Shown here: piece by piece, positions 55,672 through 64,000 of the stretch | Layout of the letters: every line of letters starts with the position of its first letter | Position numbering within the stretch: the stretch's first letter is position 1 | From: UBA8752 sp002336475 | GTDB taxonomy: Bacteria > Bacteroidota > Bacteroidia > Flavobacteriales_D > Sanyastnellaceae | Reading direction: 5' to 3' | Length of the DNA stretch: 64,000 bases | Assembly (NCBI GenBank): GCA_943846755.1 | Contig: OX044365.1 | Location: 2,356,001-2,420,000, forward strand | Notes under the pieces: generated by a model | What the model was told of the DNA's origin: nothing | Database searches by the model: none | The model's input: only the letters and a program-made list of their open reading frames with translations | Position numbers and translations under genes: made by a program

Positions 55672-56379
55672 TCAATCCTCCCCGATCTCCGCGCGGATCC
55701 AAGTGGTGAGCTGGGCGTCGCGTTCCTTGCGCGCGGCCATGCGTCGTGCATAGACCTCGTGCATGAATTGCAGTGAGCTCAGCCGCTCCAGGTAGGCCGG
55801 CGGTAGCGTAGCGCCGTTCCATCGTTTCAAAGGGATGTACCCTTCGAAGTAGGCCATGTCCGCCGTGCTTTCCATGGTGGCGAAATAGGTGTCCATGGAG
55901 GTGTTGGCGCTCTCGTTGATGGAGCTCTCGATTTTGTGCAGGAATTCGTGCTGGACGTATTTCCCCTGCAGCGCGCGGGCGAGGGTGTCGTTGTCGATGA
56001 GTTCCATCAGGCCTGAGTTCTGCAATGTCCGGTACTCTTCTTGGTTGTCCACGAAGATGGTCTGCCCCATGACGCACATGGAGCAATGCTTGCCCACGGA
56101 GTCGGGGTGTTCCGCTTCTAGGTTGTATCGCCGATCAAACACCCACGTGCAGGACTGGGCGGCGGGCGCATGTACGGAGATGTTAAACTCGAAGTCCACG
56201 CTGTCGGTGCGGATGTTCGACAGGATGCGCTCCAAGCTTTGGTTTTTGACGCTTTCCTTGTATTCCCGGGCGTTGTTTTTCTCGATGGTGACCGACACCG
56301 TGATGCCCAGAAGGATGACGGCAAACTCGACAATGTAGTGGAAGGCGCTGCGCATACTCCTTTTCTCTTGCTTGGACAT
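55672..56379 (-). CDS. DUF6090-like membrane-anchored protein
   Basis: A 235-aa protein from ATG 56379 (MSKQEKRSMRSAFHYIVEFA). One N-terminal membrane segment (FAVILLGITVSVTIEKNN) precedes a helical outer domain (ERILSNIRTDSVDFEFNISV, FLHKIESSINESANTSMDTY). This matches the DUF6090 layout common in Bacteroidota. The frame extends upstream to 56505, but that part covers a terminator. A decayed copy of its 3' end lies at 58329. Confidence 0.65.
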   Translation of the reverse strand: MSKQEKRSMRSAFHYIVEFAVILLGITVSVTIEKNNAREYKESVKNQSLERILSNIRTDSVDFEFNISVHAPAAQSCTWVFDRRYNLEAEHPDSVGKHCSMCVMGQTIFVDNQEEYRTLQNSGLMELIDNDTLARALQGKYVQHEFLHKIESSINESANTSMDTYFATMESTADMAYFEGYIPLKRWNGATLPPAYLERLSSLQFMHEVYARRMAARKERDAQLTTWIRAEIGED

Positions 56380-56411
56380 GGCGACAAAGTAGGGTGGCTT
56401 GTTGCGAATTA

Positions 56412-56437
56412 AAAAACCCGGTTTGAGCCGGGTTTTT
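56412..56437 (-). terminator. Intrinsic terminator after the acyl-CoA dehydrogenase fragment
   Basis: A perfect 10-bp stem AAAAACCCGG / CCGGGTTTTT with a 6-nt loop. It is the natural end of the minus-strand gene fragment at 56480. Confidence 0.8.
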
Positions 56438-56479
56438 CGGGGGCTGCCGTTGAGGGCAGCGTGTAGGGTTAGGCGCTGA

Positions 56480-56764
56480 TCACCAGCAGTACTTGCCTTC
56501 TTCAATCAGCTTCAGCGCGATGCTCTGGCGGGCGGCGGTGGTGTTGAAGGGCTCCGTCTTGGTGAAGCGCTTCAGGCCCATCAGCATGCCCTTCAGCTCG
56601 TCGCCCTCGGCGAAGGCGAGGAGCGCCTCCTTGCCGGCTGAGTGCATGCGCTCGGCCACCTCGTAGCAGTACACCTTCATCATGGCCATCTCGTGGGCAA
56701 CGGCGTCCTCGCCGCGCTGGCCGGCGAGCTTCTTTACGCGCAGCACGCGTCGGGTTTTGCACAT
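56480..56764 (-). pseudogene. 3' fragment of an acyl-CoA dehydrogenase gene
   Basis: Encodes about 94 residues. From RVKKLAGQRGEDAVAHEMAM onward it matches the C-terminus of Bacteroidota acyl-CoA dehydrogenases of about 600 aa, ending MGLKRFTKTEPFNTTAARQS then IALKLIEEGKYCW. FAD-binding and catalytic regions are absent, so it cannot work as an enzyme. Its stop and terminator are kept. GC and codon use match the chromosome core rather than the neighbouring AT-rich genes. Confidence 0.75.
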
Positions 56765-56779
56765 GCCAGTTGGAATCGA

Positions 56780-56869
56780 ATGACGGAGGCGGAACGGGAG
56801 TTAGTCCATGCCGAATATCCGGATTTGTTCTTGTTGCCTCCATTGCGAAAAGGCTCGCACGAGCCCTAG
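56780..56869 (+). pseudogene. Possible C-terminal fragment of an unknown gene
   Basis: A 29-codon plus-strand frame starting MTEAERELVHAEYPDLFLLP. It reads like the very end of a protein, abutting the acyl-CoA dehydrogenase fragment. Source unknown; it may be a chance ORF. Confidence 0.3.
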
Positions 56870-56940
56870 TTATCTATCGACGAACCGGGCACTCCGATGC
56901 TGTCATTCAAAACTGATTTTCGGTCATTAACTTTCTCAAC

Positions 56941-57657
56941 ATGAAATACTGGTGGCTCTTTTCATTGTTTCTATTCTCAGCTTGTTCGATGCGAGTGTCT
57001 GATGAATCAAATTGTATGTCTCCCACCTATGATGGTTATGTCTATGACGTTGTTGAGATTGGTGATCAATGTTGGTTTGCAGAGAATCTGCGTTCGACAT
57101 TATATGCCAACGGGGACAGCATTTTTCACTGTCCCCTCACTACGTGCTATGAAGAGTGGCGGAAAGTGGAGGCGACGGGTAAGCGCATCGAATTCGAAGA
57201 TGACCATGAGCAAGCGGAGGTGACCGGGCAGCTGTACAATTTTTGGGCGGTGACCGATCCGCGTGGATTATGTCCAAGTGGTTGGAAAGTACCAAGTTCT
57301 TGGGATTGGTTTTGTTTGGTGGTTGAATTGGGCGGCGAAGACGTGATCTGGACAGAAGGAGCAATGGTTGAATTGGAGAACACACTGGTGGCGCCGTCGA
57401 AGAATTGGCTCGGGATCCGTGCTACAAATTCTTCAGGTTTGGGAATCCTCCCTGGTGGGAAATTCTCTCCGAACGGCAAGTTGTTTTCGATGACATCGAA
57501 TCGAGCGTACCTGTGGTCTTCGACGCTGGTTGATGAAGGAAGTGGATTTAGTGTCGAATTGGGCTGGGGTGGCGGACGAGAAAGTCTTCCGAGTTTCTAT
57601 ACTGATTTGAATCACGCCCTTTCGGTTCGATGTTTAAAGGACTTTGCGTCGGAATAA
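56941..57657 (+). CDS. FISUMP-domain lipoprotein
   Basis: A 238-aa protein with a lipoprotein signal (MKYWWLFSLFLFSACS, lipid Cys at 15). The rest is a Fibrobacter succinogenes major paralogous domain: YDVVEIGDQCWFAENLRST, QLYNFWAVTDPRGLCPSGWK and the ending LNHALSVRCLKD. Such domains are surface-exposed and common in Bacteroidota. It stands alone within the mosaic region. Confidence 0.85.
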   Translation: MKYWWLFSLFLFSACSMRVSDESNCMSPTYDGYVYDVVEIGDQCWFAENLRSTLYANGDSIFHCPLTTCYEEWRKVEATGKRIEFEDDHEQAEVTGQLYNFWAVTDPRGLCPSGWKVPSSWDWFCLVVELGGEDVIWTEGAMVELENTLVAPSKNWLGIRATNSSGLGILPGGKFSPNGKLFSMTSNRAYLWSSTLVDEGSGFSVELGWGGGRESLPSFYTDLNHALSVRCLKDFASE

Positions 57658-57696
57658 TGAAGTGAGGGGGATGCCGCCTTTTTGAGTGCGATTAGA

Positions 57697-58242
57697 TCAA
57701 TATGGCAGCTCTTCTGGATTGAATGGTAGCTTGGGAAGCTGGTATGGTCCATCACCTGTGCCAGAAGAATTTGGAAAGAGCTGTGGCTCAAGGACGGACA
57801 GCGGGAGGCTGGTTATGAGTAATGGTGTTCGGGTGTTGCCGGCGACCAAGTAGATGCAGTTTTTATCCAGTTCGAATTCGTAGCGCTCATTGAGGATCAC
57901 GTGGTTGCCCATTCCGCCAGCAGTTCGGTAGTGTGCGTTTCGGTGCAATGGGTTTGAATCCAAGTGCTTAGCGGGGTTTGCAGGGCTATGGGCACTCAGG
58001 ATAAACTGGTAGAGTTTGTCCATCAGTGTGAAGAAATGACAGTCGTCCTTGTCCCAAGAATTTTGGTTGAATTCGTGAATGATGAGCTCGTTCTGGCCTC
58101 GTTCCCCGAGGACGACTGCGCCAGGGGTTCCCATGGCTCCGGAGCTCGAAAATTGGATGTAGACCAGTGCTGTCGGGTCTTTGAGCAGAACTTCGAGTTC
58201 GGCTGTAGTGGGCTTCTTAGGGGTGACTTTGTTCTCTTCCAT
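57697..58242 (-). CDS. Unknown protein
   Basis: A 181-aa soluble protein starting MEENKVTPKKPTTAELEVLL. It has beta-rich stretches (ALVYIQFSSSGAMGTPGAVV, NHVILNERYEFELDKNCIYL) and a Pro-rich C-terminus. No family recognised. AT-rich codon use like the other mosaic-zone genes. Confidence 0.55.
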   Translation of the reverse strand: MEENKVTPKKPTTAELEVLLKDPTALVYIQFSSSGAMGTPGAVVLGERGQNELIIHEFNQNSWDKDDCHFFTLMDKLYQFILSAHSPANPAKHLDSNPLHRNAHYRTAGGMGNHVILNERYEFELDKNCIYLVAGNTRTPLLITSLPLSVLEPQLFPNSSGTGDGPYQLPKLPFNPEELPY

Positions 58243-58328
58243 GCTTTATCAAATCGGAATTCCCTTGTGGATTATTCGAGTGGGAGACATTTTCGGTTCG
58301 TTCTACTGTTGGATTGCTTTGTGATGAG

Positions 58329-58415
58329 TTCATGGCTCCCCTGCGATCTCGGCGCGGATTTAGCGCTCGATATCGACCTCCTTGGCTTGTTGTCGAGCCA
58401 TGCGCTCTTGGCGAG
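58329..58415 (-). pseudogene. Decayed 3' end of a DUF6090-like gene
   Basis: The minus strand reads RQERMARQQAKEVDIER, a stop, then IRAEIAGEP and stop. This aligns with the last 30 residues of the 55672 gene product (RRMAARKERDAQLTTWIRAE then IGED). One in-frame stop shows decay. Confidence 0.55.
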
Positions 58416-58449
58416 GTGAATTGTGTGCACTGGTTCATGTCGATGCGAC

Positions 58450-58730
58450 TCAGGTTTTAAAAACTTCACGGCGGTGCCAATCGAAGAATTCCTGACTCGG
58501 GTGGTTTTTGGTGAGCCGAGGCAATGCGATTTGCTGTTCGACATGGTTGAATATAACAGCGTCCAGGCCGGGGCCATTGGCCCGCGAGCTGACGACGAGT
58601 CGCATGGAGTCGTCAATCGCGAATGAACCGAGGTCAAACAATTTGTGGTGAATGGCGCAAAGCGCTATGCCATTGTTGACGGTGTCTGGCCGATGAGTCC
58701 CCGATTTTTCGCGGAGATAAATATCAGTTA
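58450..58730 (-). pseudogene. 3' fragment of an HNH restriction endonuclease gene
   Basis: An open minus-strand stretch encoding about 93 residues with NGIALCAIHHKLFDLGSFAI, VVSSRANGPG and HPSQEFFDWHRREVFK. This is the C-terminal HNH domain of a common restriction-endonuclease family (catalytic HH pair in CAIHH). No start codon or N-terminal domain is present; the upstream limit is uncertain. Confidence 0.7.
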
Positions 58731-58809
58731 GACGAGAAAGGGAAGAGAAAGGGAGTATGGCGTCTTGATTTTGTGAAAGAGCACATTTCAGTGGAGGTGG
58801 CTTTCAACC

Positions 58810-59091
58810 ATGGCGGGGGACATTGCGCACAATCTCCTAAAACCAGTTTTGGCTAGTGAGTTGAACCATATTGAGAAGGCTGTTCAAACAGAGTTAGCTG
58901 TCGTTATAACTGCAATCAAATTAATGAAAGAGGCGGGCAACTTTGACGGGGCGATTGGCACTTTTGAGAAATTCGAGGAGTATTTGTTGCCATATCAGAC
59001 TTTGATACCTGGGCCTTTGATATTGATTGGTTTGGAAGCGCCGGAAACATTTTTGGTTAATCCTGATACACGAAGAATTGAAATGATTTAA
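58810..59091 (+). CDS. Unknown small protein
   Basis: A 93-aa protein starting MAGDIAHNLLKPVLASELNH, helical in the first half and ending in a Leu/Ile/Pro-rich stretch (LLPYQTLIPGPLILIGLEAP). No signal or domain recognised. A terminator follows at 59122. Confidence 0.45.
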   Translation: MAGDIAHNLLKPVLASELNHIEKAVQTELAVVITAIKLMKEAGNFDGAIGTFEKFEEYLLPYQTLIPGPLILIGLEAPETFLVNPDTRRIEMI

Positions 59092-59121
59092 TAAACGTTT
59101 GTTAGGTGTTTACTGATGTAC

Positions 59122-59149
59122 AAGAAAACCGGCCTAAGCCGGTTTTCTT
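59122..59149. terminator. Intrinsic terminator
   Basis: A perfect 12-bp stem AAGAAAACCGGC / GCCGGTTTTCTT with a 4-nt loop. It can end both the 58810 gene and the minus-strand fragment at 59190. Confidence 0.8.
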
Positions 59150-59189
59150 ATGCCCTTACGCTCACGCGCAGGGTGTTTGTGGCTCCCAA

Positions 59190-59300
59190 TCACCAGCAGA
59201 ACTCCCCCTCCTCAATCAGCTTCACCGCGACTTCTTGGCGGGTGGCCGTGGTGTTGAAAGGCTCCGATTTTGGTGAATCGCTTCAAAATCTTCAGCAGCT
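59190..59300 (-). pseudogene. Short 3' fragment of a second acyl-CoA dehydrogenase gene
   Basis: The minus strand encodes LKRFTK, then after a one-base shift EPFNTTATRQEVAVKLIEEG and EFCW with a stop at 59190. It is clearly homologous to the fragment at 56480 but diverged, so it is not a simple copy of it. It sits directly upstream of the 312-bp repeat copy 2. Confidence 0.7.
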
Positions 59301-59326
59301 TTTTGAGTCCTTCTATTCAGTGCAAA

Positions 59327-59638
59327 TCATCCCTTGACCCGGCGCAGGACGCGCACGGCCCGCAGGGCGATGCGGTTTTCCAGCACGGGGCAGTGCTCGG
59401 CGCACATGGCGCGCAGGGTAGCGGGCTTGACCGGGTCCGGGCCGAAGAGGGCGTCGGGAATGGCCACTCCGATCAATTCTTGCTCCACGTCCACGTTGAT
59501 CAAACCGAGCGTAGAGACCACCACTTCTTCGGTGCCATCGCCGAGGTCGCGGACCTCGAGTACGCGGGACAGTGCGCCCAAGCGGTCCTCGGGCATTACG
59601 GTGCCGGCGTGGAAGGAGTGGATGAGCCGCTCCTCGAT
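59327..59638. repeat. 312-bp direct repeat, copy 2
   Basis: The right copy of the repeat whose left copy is 53984-54295. It is the native 3' end of the CitE/MaoC fusion gene. Start-to-start distance is 5343 bp, same orientation. Confidence 0.9.
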
Positions 59639-61433
59639 GACCTGGCGGAATTCTGGTGAGGCGAGGCCTTGCACGAGGGCTTGGACAAAGCCGCCGCAGA
59701 CCACGATGCCTTCCCGGCCATAGCGCTGGGCGTCGAAGTGGATGGGGTGGGTGTTGCGCACGAGCGTCGTGAGCTCCAGGTTTTCGGACCATCCGATGGG
59801 GCGGACGGCAGGGTGGAGGATGACCTCGCCGGCGGCCACAGGCACAGCCGCAGGGATGAAGGCGCCATTGTCTACCCGTGCACGCCCATTCCTGAATCTG
59901 CAGGTGCTGCCAATGCCGCATCGAAGAGCGCATGGTCGGCACCAGAGCGGGGGAGCTCGTCGCGGCCCTCCAGTTCGGGGATGGCGGCGTAGTAGCTGTC
60001 TTTGGTGAGGGCAAAGACGACTTCGCCGTGTTGGTTTTGCAGAATGTGGGTCGTGACGATGACGGCGGCGTCGCCCGAAGAAGTGTTGCGCAGGGCTTCC
60101 ACGCGGATCCGAGCCCTCACGGTATCGCCCATGCGCACCGGTGCAATGTGACGGGCGTCGCGCAGTCCCAAATGGAAGCGGCACGTTTGCGAAAACGGCT
60201 CAACCGAAAGGCAGAGGCAGAGGTTGAGCAACAGCGAAAAGGGCAACGGGCGCTCTTCGAAACCCAAGGCCTGGGCCGCGGGCTCTGAAGTCAGGACGGC
60301 GTCGCTGGTGGGGAAGTGGGCGAACCACTTGGCCCTCCATCCTTCGTCCAGGGTGTAAGCGTGGGGGCTTTCGAGGATGGACCCCACTTGGGTGGTCGAG
60401 GTGTCGACGCCATAGCGCGGGAAGCGACCGGTGCTGCTGGCCACGGTGCTGCTCGCTCCTGCGTTGTCGCCACGGCTGCTGCCACGGTGCTGCTCTCCGA
60501 GGCGCTGGCTGTGGCATCCAAGGCGGCTACGTTGTCCAAAAGGCTTTGGGCACGCTTGCGCATGGGAGGTCCCACGAGGCATCCGTTCATGCGGACGAGC
60601 TGGGCGCCGGTGGAGCCTTCGATGAGCTTTTTGGCGGACTGCACGTCCAAGGCAGAAGGCCCATAGTTGGCGTCTGCCAGCGGGCGTTGGCTGGGATGGA
60701 GCGTAAAGGCGCCGGTGTACCCCAACTCCCGGGTCCGGCGGCAATACCGTTCAAACCCCTTGGGGTCGTCTACGGCGCAGAATGGCGAGGCGATGGCAGG
60801 GAGCCCAAGGGCGGCGGCCACGAGGGGGATGCGGGCTTCGGCCAAGTCGGCGGCTTTGGCGCCACCGGTGGGGAAGCGCGTCATGAAGTCTTCGCGGCCA
60901 AACATCACCGAGGCGATCCGCGAGGAGGCGCGGGCCAGATCGGCGAGGTCGAGGTAGGCCTCGGGCAACTCGATCAGCAGGTGGATGGGGAAGTGCCCTT
61001 TGGCCAGTCCCAGCTCTTCTTCTTTGTTGGTCAGGAGGTCGTCAAAGGCTTCGACTTCGTCTACCCTGCTCGACATCGGCAATATGAACCCGCTGAGGGC
61101 GGGATGGGCGACTTCGTCGAGGTCGAGCAGCAGCCCGCCGGCGTCGTCCATGCCGTGGCAGCGCACGAGGACCTGGACCCCTGCGGGCATGGGTTGGGCG
61201 AGAACGGCTTGGATGGCCTTGCGCCGGGGGGCCTTGTCGCAGGTGCAGACGCCGTCTTCTATGTCCAAGATGACGGTGCCGGGACGGGTGGGAAGGGCCG
61301 GAGCCTTGTGGTCCAGCTTGAAGAAATACGGACTGCGCATGTCCACGGTGCGGTCATGGGTCGCGGTGCTGGGGGCCGTTGAGGGGGCCAAGGAGGCCGA
61401 AGCATCGGATGCGGAGGGAATGGGTTGTGTCAT
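59327..61433 (-). CDS. CitE/HpcH lyase fused to MaoC dehydratase domains, frameshifted
   Basis: Three overlapping frames encode one protein of about 700 aa. From ATG 61433 an HpcH/CitE-type lyase domain runs about 300 residues (VILDIEDGVCTCDKAPRRKA, LLIELPEAYLDLADL with metal-binding Glu, VMFGREDFM). After a low-complexity Ala/Thr/Ser linker near 60420-60490 the frame shifts. Two hot-dog/MaoC domains follow (PHAYTLDEGWRAKWFAHFPT; then, after a second shift near 59880, GWSENLELTTLVRNTHPIHF). This resembles beta-methylmalyl-CoA lyase plus mesaconyl-CoA hydratase functions, which is inference. Its 3' end is duplicated at 53984. Confidence 0.75.
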
Positions 61434-61581
61434 GGCAAGGCGGTTCGGTGGGCAAAACAGTGGCCACAAGGAGGGGCGCCTTTCACACTTTGTCGATGAC
61501 GATCGTCATGGGTGAAGGTGACTTTTGAATGCTTTTGCGCGGCGTCGGAGAACCTGCTGCTGCGGGGATTGTCATACCGCT

Positions 61582-61836
61582 ATGACCCCCGAATTGACCC
61601 CGGAAGACACCGACCGCATCATCGGCATGGCATGGGAAGACCGCACGCCCTTCGAGGCGATTGAAATGCAGTTTGGGCTCAAAGAAAACGACGTGCGTCA
61701 AATCATGCGCCGCGAACTCAAACCGGGTTCGTTTCGGCGCTGGCGAGAGCGCGTCAAAGGGCGGGCCACCAAGCACCTCGCCCGGCGCGGTTTTGATACT
61801 GGCCGCTTCCGCTGCCCAGAGCAACGCAACAACTGA
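61582..61836 (+). CDS. TIGR03643 family protein
   Basis: An 84-aa protein from ATG 61582. DRIIGMAWEDRTPFEAIEMQ then FGLKENDVRQIMRRELKPGS matches the short TIGR03643 family, a helix-turn-helix-like protein of unknown role found in Bacteroidota and Cyanobacteria. The frame extends upstream to 61525 but without homology. Confidence 0.85.
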   Translation: MTPELTPEDTDRIIGMAWEDRTPFEAIEMQFGLKENDVRQIMRRELKPGSFRRWRERVKGRATKHLARRGFDTGRFRCPEQRNN

Positions 61837-61890
61837 TTGCCCGGACGGACGCCCCGTCGGTCCTGACTCCGACCAGTCTGCGGGTGTCTG

Positions 61891-64000
61891 TTATGGGCAA
61901 GGATCTCCGAACTGCCCGAGTAGGAACAGCACGTCGGTAACGCCCACGATGCCGTCGCCATCGAGGTCGGCCAGACACAAAGACAGGCACCCAAATTCGC
62001 TCAAGGTGACCAAGACATCGCTGACTTCGATGATGCCGTTTCCGTTGAAGTCGCCCGTGCAGGCCACCGTGCAGCTGCCGTCGTCGGTCGTGGCGTCAGG
62101 GTCGTAGTTGTCGGCGTCAGGATTGGTGCAGCCGGGAATGACCAGGGGGTTGGGATCCAAACAAAACGTTCCGGAGGTGGAGAAGGCAAACTCCCCGCCC
62201 GAGAGGACGGTGTTTCCTCCTGTGGCCACCTCGAAGTTGCCGTTTCCAAACCCGCAGCAAATCCCATCTCCATAGCTGTCGTTGATGGTAAAAGTGTAGC
62301 ATCCCGAGCAGAGGTTGGTCTGCTGGCTGTACCCCGTTCCAGCGTTGGGATAGGGTCCGCCGCTCATCATGAGCTGGCCATCGGCATCGGTGATCGTCCA
62401 GGTGGTTTCTCCGGGATAGTTGTCGGTGTTGATGGTTACCACCACCGATTGGGGGTATTCTAACACGCACGTCCCATCGTCGATGGTGGCTTGGCTGTCG
62501 TAGTTGCAGGCAGCGTCGTTGGTGCACCCACTGCAACTGCTGTCGTCACCCCCGCACACGCCGCACAAGTCCAACGTGGTGCAGCTGCCATTGTCGATGA
62601 TGGCGGTGGGGTTGTAGTTGCACGCTTCGGCATCCGTGCAGCCTTCTTCGGGACCGATGTCGGCCTTCCACATCCCGCGCCCATAGGTGCCCGCGTACAG
62701 CGTGTTTTGGGTCTCCTGAATTTCCAGGTCAAACACTTCCACGTTGGGCAGGCCGATGTTGAAGTCTTCCCATGCGATGCCGTTCCAGGCGAAGACCCCA
62801 ATGTCGGTGCCGGCATAGATTTCGTCGGTGGTTCCGATGTTGTAGGCCAGGCAGTGCACCGGCACGTCGGGCAACCCCGTGCTCATGGCGTTCCAGCTCC
62901 CGCCGGCGTCGGCAGACACAAAGACTTTGTCGCCCAAGTAGGACGACAGGGAAACGAAGACCCGGTTGGCGTTGGCAGGGTCGATTTGAATGTCGGTGAT
63001 GAAGGCGTTGGGAAGCCCACTCACGGCGTTCCAGTTGCTGCCGCCATCTCCTGTGGTCCACAAGCTTCCCTCTTTGGAAATGTACATGCGGTCGGTGTTG
63101 GTCCACGCCACTGCGATGTTGTTGAGGTTGCCCGCACCAGGGCCGCCCAGTGCACTCCAAGAGTTGCCGAAATCGGTGGATTTGAACACGCCGTCTTTGC
63201 CCAAATAAAGGACCGCGTCATTGCTGGGATCCTTGATGAACGGGGTTTCCCAGTTGCCTCCCGCGTCGGCTCCTGTGCCCCCGCCGCCCACAATGTCGGA
63301 GAAGTTGTTGTTGGAATCAATGCGGTAGAAAGACCCCAATTGATAGGAGCCATAGAAGAGCCGCCCGCCATCGTAGTCGGAGTTCTCGCTAACGTAAACT
63401 TCAAAGCCATCGGCACCGCGCATGTCCTCCCAGTTGCCTCCATCGAGCAGGATGGTGCCGTTGTCTTGCAGACCCGCTCCGACTTGACCTGCCTGGTCCT
63501 GTCCCACACCAATTTGATACATCTGGCTGATGCTCATTCCGTTGGTGATGTCGCTGTAGCTGACCCCTTGGTCTGTAGAGGAGTAGACGCCACCATCGCA
63601 GGCGACTATAAAGGTGTTGTCTTCGAAGGTGAGGCCGTGGATGTCGGCATGCACTTCTGCCAATCCCTCAGCACCGACCCAATGGGAGCTGCACACCCAG
63701 CTGTTTCCGCCATCGGTGGATTTCCAGATGTTGACGCCGGCGATCATCACGACATCGGGTTGGGTGGGATGGGCGGCGATGCACAGGTCGTACCAGCCTT
63801 GGCCAGAGTTGTCGCTGCCCGTGGGGGAATACCCCAGCATGTTCGAGGTGCTTTCGTCGGAAACGGTGGTCCAGGTGACCCCGGCATCTTGGCTCACATA
63901 GAAGTCCAAGAAGCTGCTGCCTTCGCTGGCGCTGGCCATCATGTAAATGCGGTCGGGGGCACCGGGCGTTACGGCGATGCAATTGCGGTTCATGTTGGCC
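61891..64000 (-). CDS. Secreted BNR/sortilin-like repeat protein with dockerin-like end (5' truncated)
   Basis: The frame is open to the right edge, so the N-terminus is missing. The visible 700-odd residues hold BNR/sortilin-type beta-propeller repeats (WKSTDGGNSW, VFKSTDFGNSWSAL, VFVSADAGGSWNAM). CNYDP-type Cys repeats follow (EACNYNPTA, AACNYDSQA, NYDPDATTDDGSC). The end has two calcium-binding dockerin-like loops (DFNGNGIIEVSDVLVTL, DLDGDGIVGVTDVLFLL). It is an extracellular protein. No catalytic residues of a known hydrolase are seen. Confidence 0.85.
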   Translation of the reverse strand, partial: ANMNRNCIAVTPGAPDRIYMMASASEGSSFLDFYVSQDAGVTWTTVSDESTSNMLGYSPTGSDNSGQGWYDLCIAAHPTQPDVVMIAGVNIWKSTDGGNSWVCSSHWVGAEGLAEVHADIHGLTFEDNTFIVACDGGVYSSTDQGVSYSDITNGMSISQMYQIGVGQDQAGQVGAGLQDNGTILLDGGNWEDMRGADGFEVYVSENSDYDGGRLFYGSYQLGSFYRIDSNNNFSDIVGGGGTGADAGGNWETPFIKDPSNDAVLYLGKDGVFKSTDFGNSWSALGGPGAGNLNNIAVAWTNTDRMYISKEGSLWTTGDGGSNWNAVSGLPNAFITDIQIDPANANRVFVSLSSYLGDKVFVSADAGGSWNAMSTGLPDVPVHCLAYNIGTTDEIYAGTDIGVFAWNGIAWEDFNIGLPNVEVFDLEIQETQNTLYAGTYGRGMWKADIGPEEGCTDAEACNYNPTAIIDNGSCTTLDLCGVCGGDDSSCSGCTNDAACNYDSQATIDDGTCVLEYPQSVVVTINTDNYPGETTWTITDADGQLMMSGGPYPNAGTGYSQQTNLCSGCYTFTINDSYGDGICCGFGNGNFEVATGGNTVLSGGEFAFSTSGTFCLDPNPLVIPGCTNPDADNYDPDATTDDGSCTVACTGDFNGNGIIEVSDVLVTLSEFGCLSLCLADLDGDGIVGVTDVLFLLGQFGDPCP

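Noticed and set aside
25400..59640. Integrase, transposase or tRNA att site driving the island
   Set aside because: I found no recombinase, insertion sequence or tRNA gene in the window. The only flanking signal is the 312-bp repeat at the right edge.
1..64000. CRISPR arrays and tRNA or rRNA genes
   Set aside because: No regularly spaced repeats and no tRNA-like or rRNA sequences were seen on either strand.

Overview
The window looks like a chromosome segment of a marine-type, GC-rich member of the Bacteroidota (Flavobacteriales-like). The signs are a gliding-motility/CHU C-terminal domain protein at the left edge, a type IX secretion sorting domain, a TonB-dependent receptor with a carboxypeptidase-like N-terminal domain, a short Bacteroidota-type sigma-70 factor, TIGR03643, FISUMP and DUF6090-like proteins, CNYDP-type repeats in secreted proteins, few Shine-Dalgarno sites and one clear TTG/TAnnTTTG promoter.

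Layout. 1-21 kb is mostly ordinary chromosome: surface proteins, an AdiC-like permease overlapping a Rieske oxygenase, a TonB receptor, a secreted cupredoxin protein, a SulP transporter, an MBOAT/SGNH-like pair, trmL, a TonB-C lipoprotein, a vWA protein, a sigma factor, a tandem gamma-glutamylcyclotransferase and several unknowns. 21-25.4 kb is a transition zone of unknown and frameshifted genes. 25.4-53.8 kb is a dense defence island: a truncated vsr, a C5 methyltransferase and a Sau3AI-like nuclease; a large DGQHR protein; a minus-strand Z1 operon (DUF4258-like, HNH, unknown, DUF4407, 38-aa ORF, Z1 ATPase); a WYL-regulator operon with an AAA ATPase and a candidate HDR-motif effector; an MmeI-like methyltransferase, helicase and GIY-YIG nuclease set peppered with compensating indels; a DUF2130 nuclease-like protein; and a retron. 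53.98-59.64 kb is a mosaic of small genes and minus-strand gene 3' ends, bounded by two 312-bp direct repeats about 97% identical. The right-hand copy is the 3' end of a CitE/MaoC fusion gene. The window ends with TIGR03643 and a large secreted BNR/dockerin-like protein.

The most interesting system is the retron at 48.36-53.84 kb. A candidate msr-msd RNA has paired a1/a2 ends. It precedes a reverse transcriptase carrying both retron hallmarks (NAxxH and VTG) and a YVDD site. The RT gene overlaps a 477-aa partner that carries an RNLLAH motif typical of HEPN ribonucleases. That gene is coupled in turn to two DUF488 genes, a dual-OB-like gene and a PD-(D/E)xK-like gene. I know of no retron type with this gene set, but I could not search for one.

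Limits: all calls come from reading motifs in translated frames. Family names are recognition from memory, not database hits. The many frameshifts may be assembly error rather than biology.
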